DNA from: JAJTHJ01 sp046316025
GTDB lineage: Bacteria > Pseudomonadota > Gammaproteobacteria > Burkholderiales > Burkholderiaceae_F
Direction: 5' to 3'
Length of the DNA: 64,000 nucleotides
Assembly: GCA_046316025.1 (NCBI GenBank)
Contig: JBKCXU010000078.1
Span: 1 to 64,000 of the forward strand
In this document: in pieces, positions 16,877 to 26,215 of the stretch
Numbering within the stretch: position 1 is the first letter of the stretch
Layout: every line of letters begins with the position of its first letter
Made by a program: the position numbers and the translations under genes
The notes under the pieces: generated by a model
What the model saw: only the letters and a program-made list of their open reading frames with translations
Database searches by the model: none
What the model was told of the DNA's origin: nothing

Positions 16877-19189
16877 CTACTCGGCCAGCGCCGGCTCGTT
16901 CTGTTCGGCCTTGGCCACCGGGCCACCACTGTCCGCAGGCGGGAAGACGAGCGCGATCTCGCCAGCCGCGTCCACATCCACGTGCACTCGGCCGCCGGCA
17001 GCCAGCTTGCCGAAGAGCAGTTCGTCGGCCAGCGCGCGGCGGATGCTGTCCTGGATCAGCCGCGCCATCGGCCGCGCGCCCATTACCGGGTCGAACCCTT
17101 TCTTGGCCAGGTGCTTGCGCAGCGCATCGGAGAAGCCGATCTCGACCTTCTTCTCGTGCAGCTGGTCTTCCAGTTGCATCAGGAACTTGTCCACCACGCG
17201 CAGGATGATCTCCTCGTCCAGCGCGCGGAAACTGACGATCGCGTCCAGGCGGTTGCGAAACTCGGGCGTGAACATGCGGCGGATGTCGGCCATCTCGTCG
17301 CCGGCCTCGCGCGCATTGGAAAAGCCGATGCTGCGCTTTTGCAGCGTCTCGGCGCCGGCGTTGGTGGTCATCACGACGATCACGTTGCGAAAGTCCGCGC
17401 GGCGCCCGTTGTTGTCGGTCAGCGTCCCGTGGTCCATCACCTGCAACAGGATGTTGAAGATGTCGGGATGCGCTTTCTCGATCTCGTCGAGCAGCAGCAC
17501 CGCGTGCGGCTTCTTGCCGATCGCCTCGGTCAGCAGCCCGCCCTGATCGAAGCCGACGTACCCCGGCGGCGCGCCGATCAGGCGGCTGACGGCATGGCGC
17601 TCCATGTACTCGGACATGTCGAAGCGGATCAGCTCGATGCCGAGCGTGAAGGCCAGCTGCTTGGCGACTTCGGTCTTGCCAACGCCGGTCGGGCCGGAGA
17701 AGAGGAAGGCGCCGATCGGCTTGTCCGGTTTGCCCAGGCCCGAGCGGGCCATCTTGATGGCGGCGGCGAGCGCTTCGATCGCCGGGTCCTGGCCGAAGAC
17801 GACGTTCTTCAGGTTGCGCTCCAGGTTCTTCAACTGTGCGCGATCGTCGCTGGAGACCGACTGCGGCGGGATGCGCGCGATCTTGGCGATGATGTCCTCG
17901 ACATCGCCCTTGCCGATCGTCTTCTTGCGGCGCGAGGCGGGCAGGATGCGTTGCGCGGCGCCGGCTTCGTCGATCACGTCGATTGCCTTGTCGGGCAGGT
18001 GGCGGTCGTTGATGTACTTGGCCGACAACTCCGCCGCCGCCGAGATTGCGCCCGACGAGTAGCGCACGCCGTGGTGCTCCTCGAAGCGGGATTTGAGCCC
18101 CTTGAGGATTTCGATCGTCTGCTGAACCGTGGGCTCGTTGACGTCGATCTTCTGGAAGCGGCGGCTCAATGCGTGGTCTTTCTCGAAGATGCCGCGGTAT
18201 TCGTTGTAGGTCGTTGCGCCGATGCACTTCAACTGCCCGCTGGCGAGCGCGGGCTTGAGCAGGTTGGATGCATCGAGCGTGCCGCCCGAAGCGGAGCCGG
18301 CGCCGATCAGCGTATGGATCTCGTCGATGAACAACATGGCGTGCGGGTTGGCCTTCAGTTGCTTCAACACGGCCTTCAACCGCTGCTCGAAGTCGCCGCG
18401 ATACTTGGTGCCGGCGAGCAACGCACCCATGTCGAGCGAATAGACGGTGGACTTGGCGAGGATCTCGGGCACGTCGCTCTTGACCACGCGCCAGGCCAGT
18501 CCCTCGGCAATCGCCGTCTTGCCCACCCCCGCCTCACCGACCAGCAGCGGGTTGTTCTTGCGGCGGCGGCACAGCACCTGGATCACGCGCTCGACTTCCA
18601 GTTCGCGGCCGATCAGCGGGTCGATCTTGCCGTCGCGCGCCAGCGCATTCAGGTTCATCGTGTACTGGTCGAGCGGCGAGGCTTGCTCCTTGTTCTCGCC
18701 CTCTTTTTCTTCCTGCTCACCGCCGGCCTTGGCCGTCTTGTCGGCTTCAGCCGCCTTGCTGATGCCGTGCGAGATGTAATTGACGACGTCCAGCCGGGTC
18801 ACGCCCTGCTGGTGCAGGTAGTAGACGGCGTGCGAGTCCTTCTCGCCGAAAATGGCCACCAGCACGTTGGCGCCGGTGACTTCCTTCTTGCCGTTGCTGG
18901 TGGACTGCACGTGCATGATCGCGCGCTGGATCACGCGCTGGAAGCCGAGCGTGGGCTGCGTGTCGGCGTCCGAACTCGGCGCCAGGATCGGTGTGTTGTC
19001 GGCGATGAAGTTGGCCAGGTGCTTGCGCAGGTCCTCGACGTTGCAGGCGCAGGCGCGCAGCACGTCGGCCGCCGAGGGGTTGTCCAGCAAGGCGAGCAAC
19101 AGGTGCTCGACGGTGATGAACTCGTGCCGCTGCTGCCGTGCCTCCACGAAGGCCATGTGCAGACTGACTTCAAGTTCCTGGGCGATCAT
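16877..19189 (-). CDS. clpA: ATP-dependent Clp protease ATP-binding subunit ClpA
   Basis: A 770-residue AAA+ unfoldase, normal length. The double Clp_N repeat begins ELEVSLHMAFVEARQQRHEFITVEHLLLALL. D1 Walker A is GEAGVGKTAIAEG; D2 Walker A is GPTGVGKTEVAK with LLLDEIEKAH as Walker B. It delivers unfolded substrates to ClpP in the cytoplasm. The start ATG overlaps the clpS stop by four bases. clpP is not in the window. Confidence 0.97.
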   Translation of the reverse strand: MIAQELEVSLHMAFVEARQQRHEFITVEHLLLALLDNPSAADVLRACACNVEDLRKHLANFIADNTPILAPSSDADTQPTLGFQRVIQRAIMHVQSTSNGKKEVTGANVLVAIFGEKDSHAVYYLHQQGVTRLDVVNYISHGISKAAEADKTAKAGGEQEEKEGENKEQASPLDQYTMNLNALARDGKIDPLIGRELEVERVIQVLCRRRKNNPLLVGEAGVGKTAIAEGLAWRVVKSDVPEILAKSTVYSLDMGALLAGTKYRGDFEQRLKAVLKQLKANPHAMLFIDEIHTLIGAGSASGGTLDASNLLKPALASGQLKCIGATTYNEYRGIFEKDHALSRRFQKIDVNEPTVQQTIEILKGLKSRFEEHHGVRYSSGAISAAAELSAKYINDRHLPDKAIDVIDEAGAAQRILPASRRKKTIGKGDVEDIIAKIARIPPQSVSSDDRAQLKNLERNLKNVVFGQDPAIEALAAAIKMARSGLGKPDKPIGAFLFSGPTGVGKTEVAKQLAFTLGIELIRFDMSEYMERHAVSRLIGAPPGYVGFDQGGLLTEAIGKKPHAVLLLDEIEKAHPDIFNILLQVMDHGTLTDNNGRRADFRNVIVVMTTNAGAETLQKRSIGFSNAREAGDEMADIRRMFTPEFRNRLDAIVSFRALDEEIILRVVDKFLMQLEDQLHEKKVEIGFSDALRKHLAKKGFDPVMGARPMARLIQDSIRRALADELLFGKLAAGGRVHVDVDAAGEIALVFPPADSGGPVAKAEQNEPALAE

Positions 19190-19497
19190 GCTTCCTCCAT
19201 CACGCACTGCAACGGATGCTGGTGCTCGCGAGCATAGTCGCACACCTGCTCGACCTTGGACGCGGCCACGTCGCGTGGGTACACCCCGCATACGCCGCGG
19301 CCATCATGATGCACCTTCAGCATGATCGCCGTGGCCTGCTCGCGGCCCTTGCCGAAGAAGCGTTGCAAGACGCCGACCACGAACTCCATCGGCGTGTAGT
19401 CGTCGTTGAGCAACACGACCTGAAAAAGCGGCGGCGGCTTGACGCGAACCGCTTCGCGCTCGACCACCGTGCCTTCGTCGAAATGCTCACCACTCAT
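19186..19497 (-). CDS. clpS: ATP-dependent Clp protease adaptor ClpS
   Basis: 103 residues. The core LLNDDYTPMEFVVGVLQRFF contains the N-degron-binding Asn-Asp pair and Met, followed by KVHHDGRGVCGVYPRDVAASK. It binds N-end-rule substrates and docks on the ClpA N domain. The classical clpS-clpA operon order is kept with a 4-bp overlap. Confidence 0.97.
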   Translation of the reverse strand: MSGEHFDEGTVVEREAVRVKPPPLFQVVLLNDDYTPMEFVVGVLQRFFGKGREQATAIMLKVHHDGRGVCGVYPRDVAASKVEQVCDYAREHQHPLQCVMEEA

Positions 19498-19761
19498 GGC
19501 GAGCGATCATAAACAAGCGGGAACCGCACCGCGATGCAGCGGCGCGCACAGCGCCAGTGCGGTCGAGCCGTGTCAAGCGCAGAGATGTCGAATATTCACG
19601 TTGACGCGCGTTTGGGGGAGTCGAAGAATTGCCGCGTCGCCACTGGAATCTGTTGTTTCCCCCAGTGGCGGCAGCAGCGCAGCCGAAGGACTCAACGCAG
19701 CAGCACTGGTCGGGACGGGGAGGATCGGGCGGGGGCACGATTCACCGAGGAGGGAAGCAGC

Positions 19762-19995
19762 ATGCAAGAAGAGAAAGCCAGAAGCGTTATGCCAACAGGA
19801 ACAGTCAAGTGGTTCAACGATGCCAAAGGGTTTGGCTTCATCACGCCGGACGACGGGGGCGAGGATCTCTTCGCGCACTTCTCGGCGATCCAGTCCAATG
19901 GCTTCAAGTCCCTCAAGGAAGGGCAGAAAGTCTCTTTCGAAGTCGTCCAAGGGCCCAAGGGCAAGCAGGCGTCGAAGATTTCGGCAGTGGCTTGA
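19762..19995 (+). CDS. Cold-shock protein, CspA family
   Basis: 77 residues if translation begins at 19762, where AGGAGGGAAGCAGC gives a strong ribosome site. A Met at 19789 would give the canonical 68-residue form starting MPTGTVKWF. The single OB-fold carries RNP1 KGFGFITP and RNP2 DLFAHFSAI. It binds single-stranded nucleic acid as an RNA chaperone. The 264-bp upstream region is consistent with the long regulated 5' UTR typical of csp genes. Confidence 0.93.
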   Translation: MQEEKARSVMPTGTVKWFNDAKGFGFITPDDGGEDLFAHFSAIQSNGFKSLKEGQKVSFEVVQGPKGKQASKISAVA

Positions 19996-20004
19996 CCAGA
20001 GAGC

Positions 20005-20044
20005 AACAACAAAAAACCCCGCCGCGGCGGGGTTTTTTGTTGTT
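20005..20044 (+). terminator. Bidirectional Rho-independent terminator
   Basis: A perfect 20-bp inverted repeat with no spacer: A-rich left arm, GC core CCCCGCCGCGGCGGGG, then TTTTTTGTTGTT. It sits between convergent csp and icd genes and has a T-run in both directions. Confidence 0.95.
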
Positions 20045-20059
20045 CGCGCGCTTCGCGCG

Positions 20060-21307
20060 CTACATGTGCGAAATCATCGCCGCGCCAAAGCCCGAACACG
20101 ACAACTGGGTTGCGCCCGGCAACAGCCGCGCGAAGTCGTAGGTCACGGTCTTGGCAAGGATCGCCGCTTCTATCGATTTGACGATCAAATCGGCGGCCTC
20201 GGTCCAGCCCATGTGCCGCAGCATCATCTCGGCCGACAGGATCTCCGAACCCGGATTGACGTAGTCCTTGCCCGCGTACTTCGGCGCGGTGCCGTGTGTG
20301 GCCTCGAACATCGCCACCGAGTCCGACAAATTGGCCCCCGGCGCGATGCCGATACCGCCGACCTGCGCGGCCAACGCGTCCGAGATGTAATCGCCATTGA
20401 GGTTCATCGTGGCAATCACGTCGTACTCGGCCGGCCGCAGCAGGATCTGCTGCAAGAAGGCGTCGGCGATCACGTCTTTCAGGATCACCTCGCCGTGCGG
20501 CGCCTTGATGCGCATCCACGGCCCGCCATCGAGCAGCTCGGCGCCAAATTCCTTCTGCGCCAACGCGTAGCCCCACTTGGCAAACGCGCCCTCGGTGAAC
20601 TTCATGATGTTGCCCTTGTGCACGAAGGTGAGGCTCTTGCGCTGGTTGTCCAGTACGTACTGGATCGCCTTGCGCACCAGCCGCTCGGTGCCTTCGCGCG
20701 AAATGGGCTTGATGCCGATGCCGGACGTTGCCGGAAAGCGGATCTTCTTCACGCCCATTTCGTCTTGCAGGAACTTGATGAGCTTCTTCGCCTTGTCGCT
20801 CTCGGCCTCGTACTCGATGCCGGCGTAGATGTCTTCCGAGTTCTCGCGGAAGATCACCATGTCGGTTTTCTCCGGCTCCTTCACGGGGCTCGGCACACCC
20901 TTGAAGTAGCGCACCGGCCGCAGGCAGACGTAAAGATCGAGTTCCTGCCGCAACGCCACGTTGATCGAGCGGATACCGCCGCCGACCGGGGTGGTCAGCG
21001 GCCCCTTGATCGACACCACGAACTCCTTGAGCGCCGCCAGCGTTTCTTCCGGCAGCCACACGTCGGGGCCGTAGACGCGGGTGGATTTTTCGCCGGCGAA
21101 GATCTCCATCCAGACGATTTTCTTCTTGCCGCCGTAGGCTTTGGCCACTGCCGCATCGACCACCTTGATCATCACCGGCGTGATGTCGATGCCGGTGCCG
21201 TCGCCCTCGATGTAGGGGATGATCGGATCGTCGGGGACGTTCAGTGAGTAATCGGCATTGACGGTGATCTTCTGGCCGGTGGCCGGCACCTTGATGTGCT
21301 GGTACAT
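20060..21307 (-). CDS. icd: Isocitrate dehydrogenase (NADP+)
   Basis: 415 residues, dimeric prokaryotic Icd type. It decarboxylates isocitrate to 2-oxoglutarate in the TCA cycle. Visible are the N-terminal IPYIEGDGTGIDITP, substrate-site RENSEDIYAGIEYEA (Ser as possible regulatory phosphosite in FRENSED), and the coenzyme loop with GTAPKYAG. The ATG at 21307 has GGAGAC upstream. It is divergent from the DUF192 gene and convergent with csp. Confidence 0.96.
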   Translation of the reverse strand: MYQHIKVPATGQKITVNADYSLNVPDDPIIPYIEGDGTGIDITPVMIKVVDAAVAKAYGGKKKIVWMEIFAGEKSTRVYGPDVWLPEETLAALKEFVVSIKGPLTTPVGGGIRSINVALRQELDLYVCLRPVRYFKGVPSPVKEPEKTDMVIFRENSEDIYAGIEYEAESDKAKKLIKFLQDEMGVKKIRFPATSGIGIKPISREGTERLVRKAIQYVLDNQRKSLTFVHKGNIMKFTEGAFAKWGYALAQKEFGAELLDGGPWMRIKAPHGEVILKDVIADAFLQQILLRPAEYDVIATMNLNGDYISDALAAQVGGIGIAPGANLSDSVAMFEATHGTAPKYAGKDYVNPGSEILSAEMMLRHMGWTEAADLIVKSIEAAILAKTVTYDFARLLPGATQLSCSGFGAAMISHM

Positions 21308-21400
21308 CGCGTCTCCTGCGCTGGGTGATTTTGGGCGGCGAGCAGTTTACTCGGGCGCTGCCGCGCATAATCCGCGGGCCACCCTACCGGACTCCCCACG

Positions 21401-21841
21401 ATGCGAAGCCTGCTTGCCGCCGCCCTGCTGAGCATTCTGGCCGCCACTGGCCTCGCCCAATCCGGCGCGCAGCCGCCGCTGCCGACGATCAAGCTCACCG
21501 CCGGCATGCACCTGATCACCGCCGAACTCGCCGACGAAGACCGCGAGCGGATGTTCGGCCTGATGTTCCGCGACAAGCTCGCGCCCAATCACGGGATGCT
21601 GTTCGACTTCAAGGGCAAGTTCATCCACTGCATGTGGATGCGCAACACGCTCATCCCGCTGTCGGTGGCCTACCTGGAGGACGACGGCACCATCGTCAAC
21701 ATCGAGGACATGGCGCCGAAGACCGAGGACAGCCACTGCGCCAGGAAGCCGGTGCGCTTTGCGCTGGAGATGGACAAGGGCTGGTTCGCCCAGCGCGGCA
21801 TCAAGCCGGGGATGAAGTTGGGCGGTCTACCCGCCAAGTAA
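21401..21841 (+). CDS. DUF192 family secreted protein
   Basis: 146 residues with a signal peptide (LLAAALLSILAATGLAQS). The DUF192 core is recognisable: ERMFGLMFRDKLAPNHGMLFDF, HCMWMRNTLIPLSVAYLEDDG and ALEMDKGWFAQRGIKPG. It is presumably periplasmic; function is not known. Divergent from icd, with a shared 93-bp promoter region. Confidence 0.85.
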   Translation: MRSLLAAALLSILAATGLAQSGAQPPLPTIKLTAGMHLITAELADEDRERMFGLMFRDKLAPNHGMLFDFKGKFIHCMWMRNTLIPLSVAYLEDDGTIVNIEDMAPKTEDSHCARKPVRFALEMDKGWFAQRGIKPGMKLGGLPAK

Positions 21842-21863
21842 AAAGGCCGGCGCAAGGCCGGCC
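21840..21863 (-). terminator. Terminator for sodB
   Basis: On the minus strand GGCCGGC, a short loop and GCCGGCC are followed by TTTTT. It lies 21 bp after the sodB stop, immediately at the end of the convergent DUF192 gene. Confidence 0.75.
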
Positions 21864-21884
21864 CGGTCGGCGGCGCGACGGCTC

Positions 21885-22466
21885 CTAGCCGAAGTTCTTC
21901 GCCGCAAAGTCCCAGTTAACGAGGCTCGCCAGGAAGGTCTCGACGAACTTGGGCCGCGCGTTGCGGTAGTCGATGTAATAGGCGTGCTCCCACACGTCGA
22001 TGGTGAGCAGAGGCTGGTCCGCGCCAGTCAGCGGGGTCGCGGCGTTGCTGGTGTTGACGATGTCCACGCTGCCGTCGGCCTTCTTGATGAGCCAGGTCCA
22101 GCCGGAGCCGAAGTTGCCGACCGCGCTCTTCTGAAAGGCTTCCTTGAACGCAGCGTAGGAACCCCACTTGGCGGCGATGGCCGCAGCCAAGGCGCCGGTG
22201 GGCTCGCCACCGCCGCCGGGCTTCATGCTGTTCCAGAAGAACGTGTGGTTCCACACCTGCGCGGCGTTGTTGAAGATGCCGGCCGAGGACTTCTTGACGA
22301 TCTCTTCGAGCGACTGCGACTCGAACTCGGTGCCCTTGATCAGGTTGTTGAGGTTGGTCGCGTAGGCCTGGTGGTGCTTGCCGTAGTGGTACTCGAAGGT
22401 CTCTTTCGAGACGTGCGGCGCCAGCGCGTCCATCGCGTAGGGCAGCGGGGGGAGCGTGTGTTCCAT
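21885..22466 (-). CDS. sodB: Superoxide dismutase, Fe/Mn type
   Basis: 193 residues, normal length. Metal ligands can be seen: His in FEYHYGKHHQAY (His27 type), His in NHTFFWNSM, and Asp/His in DVWEHAYYIDYRN. The pattern GGEPTG...FGSGWTWL with Fe-type residues suggests iron. It detoxifies superoxide in the cytoplasm. ATG at 22466 starts MEHTLPPLPYAMDALAPH, typical of the family. Confidence 0.96.
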   Translation of the reverse strand: MEHTLPPLPYAMDALAPHVSKETFEYHYGKHHQAYATNLNNLIKGTEFESQSLEEIVKKSSAGIFNNAAQVWNHTFFWNSMKPGGGGEPTGALAAAIAAKWGSYAAFKEAFQKSAVGNFGSGWTWLIKKADGSVDIVNTSNAATPLTGADQPLLTIDVWEHAYYIDYRNARPKFVETFLASLVNWDFAAKNFG

Positions 22467-22518
22467 GCGGGTCTCCGATGCTGTTTGAGGGTGGCACCAG
22501 TGTAGCGAGCGACACCGC

Positions 22519-23883
22519 TCAGTCCCCCTCGCGTGAACCCGGAATCTCGGCGGCCTCCACGCGCGTGCGCGCGGCGCCGCGCGCCAGCAGTAACCGCAGG
22601 GCATCGCCGGGAACAAGTGTCGCGGCATCGGTCACCGCGCGGCCGTCGCCGTCGAGTGCGACCGCATAGCCGCGCGCCAACACCGCCAGAGGGTCGAGGT
22701 GGTCGAGTGCCGCCGCCGCGCGGTCGCGGCGATGGCGCAGCTCCGCCAGCCGCGCACGCAGGGCGGCGCCGAGCGCTGCCGATAGCGCCTGCACCCGCGC
22801 CGCCGCCGGCACCATGCCCGGGCGCCGGTGCGCCAGCGCCTGCCCAGCCGCAGCGAGGCGCCGCTGTTCGCTGTGCAGCCGACCCGCCGCGCCCGCGGCG
22901 AGGCGCGAGCGCAGTTCCGCCACGCGCGCGGCCAGGCCACGCAGCGGCGACGGCGCGGCCAGCGAGCGCCGCGCATAGTCGAGCCGCTGACCAGCCCGCT
23001 CGACCTTGCGTTGCGCTACGCGTCGCAGCCGGGCCTGCGCGTCGGCGATGCGCGCAACCAACGCCGCGGCCTCCGGCGCAACCAACTCGGCCGCCGCGGT
23101 CGGCGTGGGCGCGCGCAGGTCGGCGACAAAGTCGGCGATGGTGAAGTCCGACTCGTGCCCCACGCCGACCACCACCGGCAGCGGGCAGGCACCGATCGCG
23201 CGCGCCACCACCTCTTCGTTGAACGCCCACAGGTCTTCGATCGAACCGCCGCCGCGCACCAGCAACAACACCTCGACTTCGCGCCGCGCCGCGGCGCGCG
23301 CCAGCATCGCAGCGATCTGCTCTCCGGCGCCGGCACCCTGCACCGGCACCGGATAGACGACCACGTGCAGGTAAGGCGCGCGCCGCGCCAACGCGGTGAG
23401 CACGTCGCGCAGGGCCGCCGCTTGCAGCGAGGTGACCACCCCCACCGCCCGCGGCAGCCGCGGCAGCGGGCGCTTGCGCGCCTCGTCGAACAGCCCTTCG
23501 GCAGCGAGCCTGCTCTTTAGCCGCACGAACTGCTCGAAGAGCCGTCCGCCGCCCGCGCGCTCGATCGCCTCCAAGGTGAGCTGGAATTCGCCGCGCGCCT
23601 CGTACAGCGCCACCTGCGCCAGCACCTCGACCGCGTCGCCTTCGCGCGGGGCAAAGCTGGCGAGCGCATTGCGACCGCGGAACATCACGCAGCGCACCTG
23701 TGCGGCTTCGTCCTTGAGCACGAAGTACCAGTGCCCGCTCGCCGCGCGGGTGAAATTGGCGATCTCGCCGCGCACCCGCAGCAGGGGAAAGCTGCGCGCC
23801 AGGCTCGCCGCCACCGCGCGGTTGAGCGCCGCCACGGTCAGCACCTCGCGCTCGCCTGAATCCTTGCGTTCGAAGACAGCCAT
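22519..23883 (-). CDS. xseA: Exodeoxyribonuclease VII large subunit
   Basis: 454 residues. An N-terminal OB domain (VRGEIANFTRAASGHWYFVLKD) is followed by the exonuclease core with GVVTS, VLLLVRGGGSIEDLWAFN and VGVGHESDFTIADFVAD. A long helical, Arg/Ala-rich C-terminal region follows. With XseB it degrades single-stranded DNA in both directions. Start ATG at 23883, back to back with exbB. xseB is not in the window. Confidence 0.95.
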   Translation of the reverse strand: MAVFERKDSGEREVLTVAALNRAVAASLARSFPLLRVRGEIANFTRAASGHWYFVLKDEAAQVRCVMFRGRNALASFAPREGDAVEVLAQVALYEARGEFQLTLEAIERAGGGRLFEQFVRLKSRLAAEGLFDEARKRPLPRLPRAVGVVTSLQAAALRDVLTALARRAPYLHVVVYPVPVQGAGAGEQIAAMLARAAARREVEVLLLVRGGGSIEDLWAFNEEVVARAIGACPLPVVVGVGHESDFTIADFVADLRAPTPTAAAELVAPEAAALVARIADAQARLRRVAQRKVERAGQRLDYARRSLAAPSPLRGLAARVAELRSRLAAGAAGRLHSEQRRLAAAGQALAHRRPGMVPAAARVQALSAALGAALRARLAELRHRRDRAAAALDHLDPLAVLARGYAVALDGDGRAVTDAATLVPGDALRLLLARGAARTRVEAAEIPGSREGD

Positions 23884-23933
23884 CAGGGTGGTGCCGACTA
23901 CACTTCGCGCCGGTTGTTGGAAAGGACTCGCTC

Positions 23934-24539
23934 GTGTTCTCCATCGTACTAGCGATCGGCTGGCCGATCTGGCCACTGCTGCTGGCGTCGGTCGCCGCGC
24001 TGGCGCTGATCATCGAGCGCGGCGTGGTGCTGCGCCGGCGCAAGGTGGTGCCGCCGGACCTGCTACCCGACGTGCTCGCCACCTGGGCCCGCGGGCAGTT
24101 CGACGAGCGCGCGCTGATCGCGCTGGCCCAGGCGGCGCCGGTCGGCCGCGTGCTGGCGGCCGTCGTGCGCAATGCGCAGGCCCCGCGCGCAGTCGCGACC
24201 GAGGCCGCAGCCAGCGCCGGTGCACACGTCGCGCATCAGTTGTCGCGTTACCTGTCGCTGCTGGGCTCGATCGGCTCGGTGGCGCCGCTGCTGGGCCTGT
24301 TCGGCACGGTGGTCGGGATGATCGAGATCTTCGCCTCGCAGCAGGCGGGATCGAACCCGCAGCAACTGGCGCACGGCATTTCGATTGCGCTGTATTGCAC
24401 GGCCTTCGGCATCCTGGTGGCGGTGCCGGCGGTGCTGTTCTACCGCTACTACAAGAGTCGCGTCGAAGACCTGCTGGTCGAGATGGAAGACCAGACCCAG
24501 CGCCTGCTCGATGCGGTGTTCGCCCGGCCTGCCGCGTAA
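23934..24539 (+). CDS. exbB: MotA/TolQ/ExbB proton channel family protein
   Basis: 201 residues, starting GTG. Three predicted membrane segments: about 7-26 and two around 95-120 and 140-165. The family signature SLLGSIGSVAPLLGLFGTVVGMIEIF lies before the second TM. It uses the proton gradient with ExbD to energise TonB (or TolA) transport. The position before exbD and lpxK is the standard betaproteobacterial arrangement. Confidence 0.93.
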   Translation: MFSIVLAIGWPIWPLLLASVAALALIIERGVVLRRRKVVPPDLLPDVLATWARGQFDERALIALAQAAPVGRVLAAVVRNAQAPRAVATEAAASAGAHVAHQLSRYLSLLGSIGSVAPLLGLFGTVVGMIEIFASQQAGSNPQQLAHGISIALYCTAFGILVAVPAVLFYRYYKSRVEDLLVEMEDQTQRLLDAVFARPAA

Positions 24540-24545
24540 GTCGCC

Positions 24546-24968
24546 ATGCGCTTTCGCCGCCCGCTCGACGAGGAGCCCGAGGTCAACCTGATTCCATTGA
24601 TCGACGTGCTGCTGATCGTGCTGATCTTCCTCGCCGTCAGCACCACCTACGCGCGCTTTGCCGAGTTGCAGATCGAACTGCCGGCCGCCGACGCCAACGC
24701 GCCGCCGACGCGCCCGACCGAGATCCAGGTCGGCGTCACCGCCGACGGCCGCTACGCGCTCGACCGCCGGCTGATTGCCGAGACCGCGCCCGGCGATCTG
24801 GCCGAGCGGCTGCGCCAGGCGGCGGGCGACGGCGCCGAGCAGGTGGTGGTCGTGATCAACGCCGACGCGCAGGCGCCGCATCAAGCGGTCATTGGCGTGC
24901 TCGAAGCGGCGCGCCTGGCCGGGCTGCCGCGGGTGAGCTTTGCCACCCAGCGCGCCGCGGGCAAGTAA
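24546..24968 (+). CDS. exbD: Biopolymer transport protein ExbD/TolR family
   Basis: 140 residues. A short cytoplasmic N-terminus with EEPEVNLIPLIDVLLIVLIFLAV contains the functional Asp of the single TM; the periplasmic domain follows. It forms the proton channel with ExbB, encoded six bases upstream. Confidence 0.94.
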   Translation: MRFRRPLDEEPEVNLIPLIDVLLIVLIFLAVSTTYARFAELQIELPAADANAPPTRPTEIQVGVTADGRYALDRRLIAETAPGDLAERLRQAAGDGAEQVVVVINADAQAPHQAVIGVLEAARLAGLPRVSFATQRAAGK

Positions 24969-24975
24969 CTGCAGC

Positions 24976-26043
24976 ATGGCCAAAGGCGCAGCGCTGGAAC
25001 GCGGCGTGCACGCGATCTGGCGCCGGCGCGGGCTGCTGGCACGCTTGCTGTGGCCGCTGGCGGCGGTCAACGCGCTGGTGCAGCGGCTGCGCGGCGCTCC
25101 CCGGCCGGCGCGACGGCTGCCGGTGCCGGTGCTGGTGGTGGGCAACCTGTACGTCGGCGGCACTGGCAAGACCACGCTCGCCATCGCGCTGGTACGTGAA
25201 CTGCGGCGACGCGGCTGGCATCCCGGCGTGATCTCGCGCGGCCACGGCGCCACGGCCCGGCTGCCGCGCGAGGTCGATCCGCGCGGGCTAGCGAGCGACT
25301 TCGGCGACGAGCCGATGCTGATCGCCCAGGCCGCACAGGTGCCGGTCGCGGTCGGCGTCGATCGCACCGCCGCCGGCGAACTGCTGCTGCGCCAGCACCG
25401 CGACCTCGACGTGCTGATCGCCGACGACGGCTTGCAGCACCGCGGCCTGGCGCGCGACTGCGAACTCGTGCTGATCGACAACCGCGGCCTGGGCAACGGC
25501 TGGCTGCTGCCCGCCGGGCCGCTGCGCGAATCGCCGCAGCGGTTGCAAACCGTCGATGCGGTGGTTTTTCACGATCAACCCGGCGCGCCGCGGCCTACCG
25601 TCTGTGTGTACACGCCGTTTTTTACCTTGCGCGCCGCGCTGGACGAGGTGGTGGCGCTGAAAGACCCGCAGCGCCGCATCGCCCCCGCGGCGCTCGCCGC
25701 CGAGCAGCGCAGCCGCGGCCTGCGCATCCTGGCCGCGGCCGGCATCGGCGTGCCCGAGCGGTTCTTCGCGATGCTCGAAGCCGAGGGCCTGGCCATCGAG
25801 CGGCTCCCCCTGCCCGACCACTATCCGTTCCACGACAACCCGTTTGCCGGGCGCGAGTACGACCTGCTGCTGCTCACCGAAAAGGACGCCGTAAAATGCC
25901 GCGCCAACCCGGTGCTCGCGGCCGACGGCCGTGTCTGTGCGGTGCCGTTGACCGCACAGGTCGATGCCGGATTGTTCGATTTCGTCGAAACCCGCCTGCG
26001 GGCCGCCCAGGCCCTGACCGCCGATGGATCCCAAGCTGCTTGA
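24976..26043 (+). CDS. lpxK: Tetraacyldisaccharide 4'-kinase
   Basis: 355 residues. It has a membrane-associated N-terminus and Walker A in VGNLYVGGTGKTTLAIAL. ISRGHG and DDGLQHRGLARDCE are LpxK signatures. It phosphorylates the lipid A precursor at the inner membrane. The 3' end overlaps the following gene by 20 bp. ATG at 24976 chosen over an upstream in-frame ATG inside exbD. Confidence 0.95.
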   Translation: MAKGAALERGVHAIWRRRGLLARLLWPLAAVNALVQRLRGAPRPARRLPVPVLVVGNLYVGGTGKTTLAIALVRELRRRGWHPGVISRGHGATARLPREVDPRGLASDFGDEPMLIAQAAQVPVAVGVDRTAAGELLLRQHRDLDVLIADDGLQHRGLARDCELVLIDNRGLGNGWLLPAGPLRESPQRLQTVDAVVFHDQPGAPRPTVCVYTPFFTLRAALDEVVALKDPQRRIAPAALAAEQRSRGLRILAAAGIGVPERFFAMLEAEGLAIERLPLPDHYPFHDNPFAGREYDLLLLTEKDAVKCRANPVLAADGRVCAVPLTAQVDAGLFDFVETRLRAAQALTADGSQAA

Positions 26044-26215
26044 ATTGCTGGTTTGCCCGATCACCAAGGGCCCGCTCGTTTACGACCGCGAGCGGCAGGA
26101 GTTGGTCTCGCGCGCCGCGGGCCTCGCCTACCCGATCCGCGACGGCATCCCGGTGATGCTGGAGTCCGAGGCGCGGCGGCTGGACGAACCCGCCGCCGAG
26201 ACGCCCGCCGCGTGA
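26024..26215 (+). CDS. Trm112 family protein (YcaR type)
   Basis: A 63-residue protein starting MDPKLLELLVCPITKGPL, with the YPIRDGIPVML motif typical of the family. Only one Cys remains in the N-terminal pair, as in many bacterial YcaR proteins (CPxTKG). Usually found between lpxK and kdsB, as here. Biochemical role in bacteria uncertain. Confidence 0.92.
   Translation: MDPKLLELLVCPITKGPLVYDRERQELVSRAAGLAYPIRDGIPVMLESEARRLDEPAAETPAA

Noticed and set aside
16676..19237. An 853-codon open frame antisense to clpA and the cytochrome gene
   Set aside because: Spans the reverse strand of two recognised genes and has no recognisable family.
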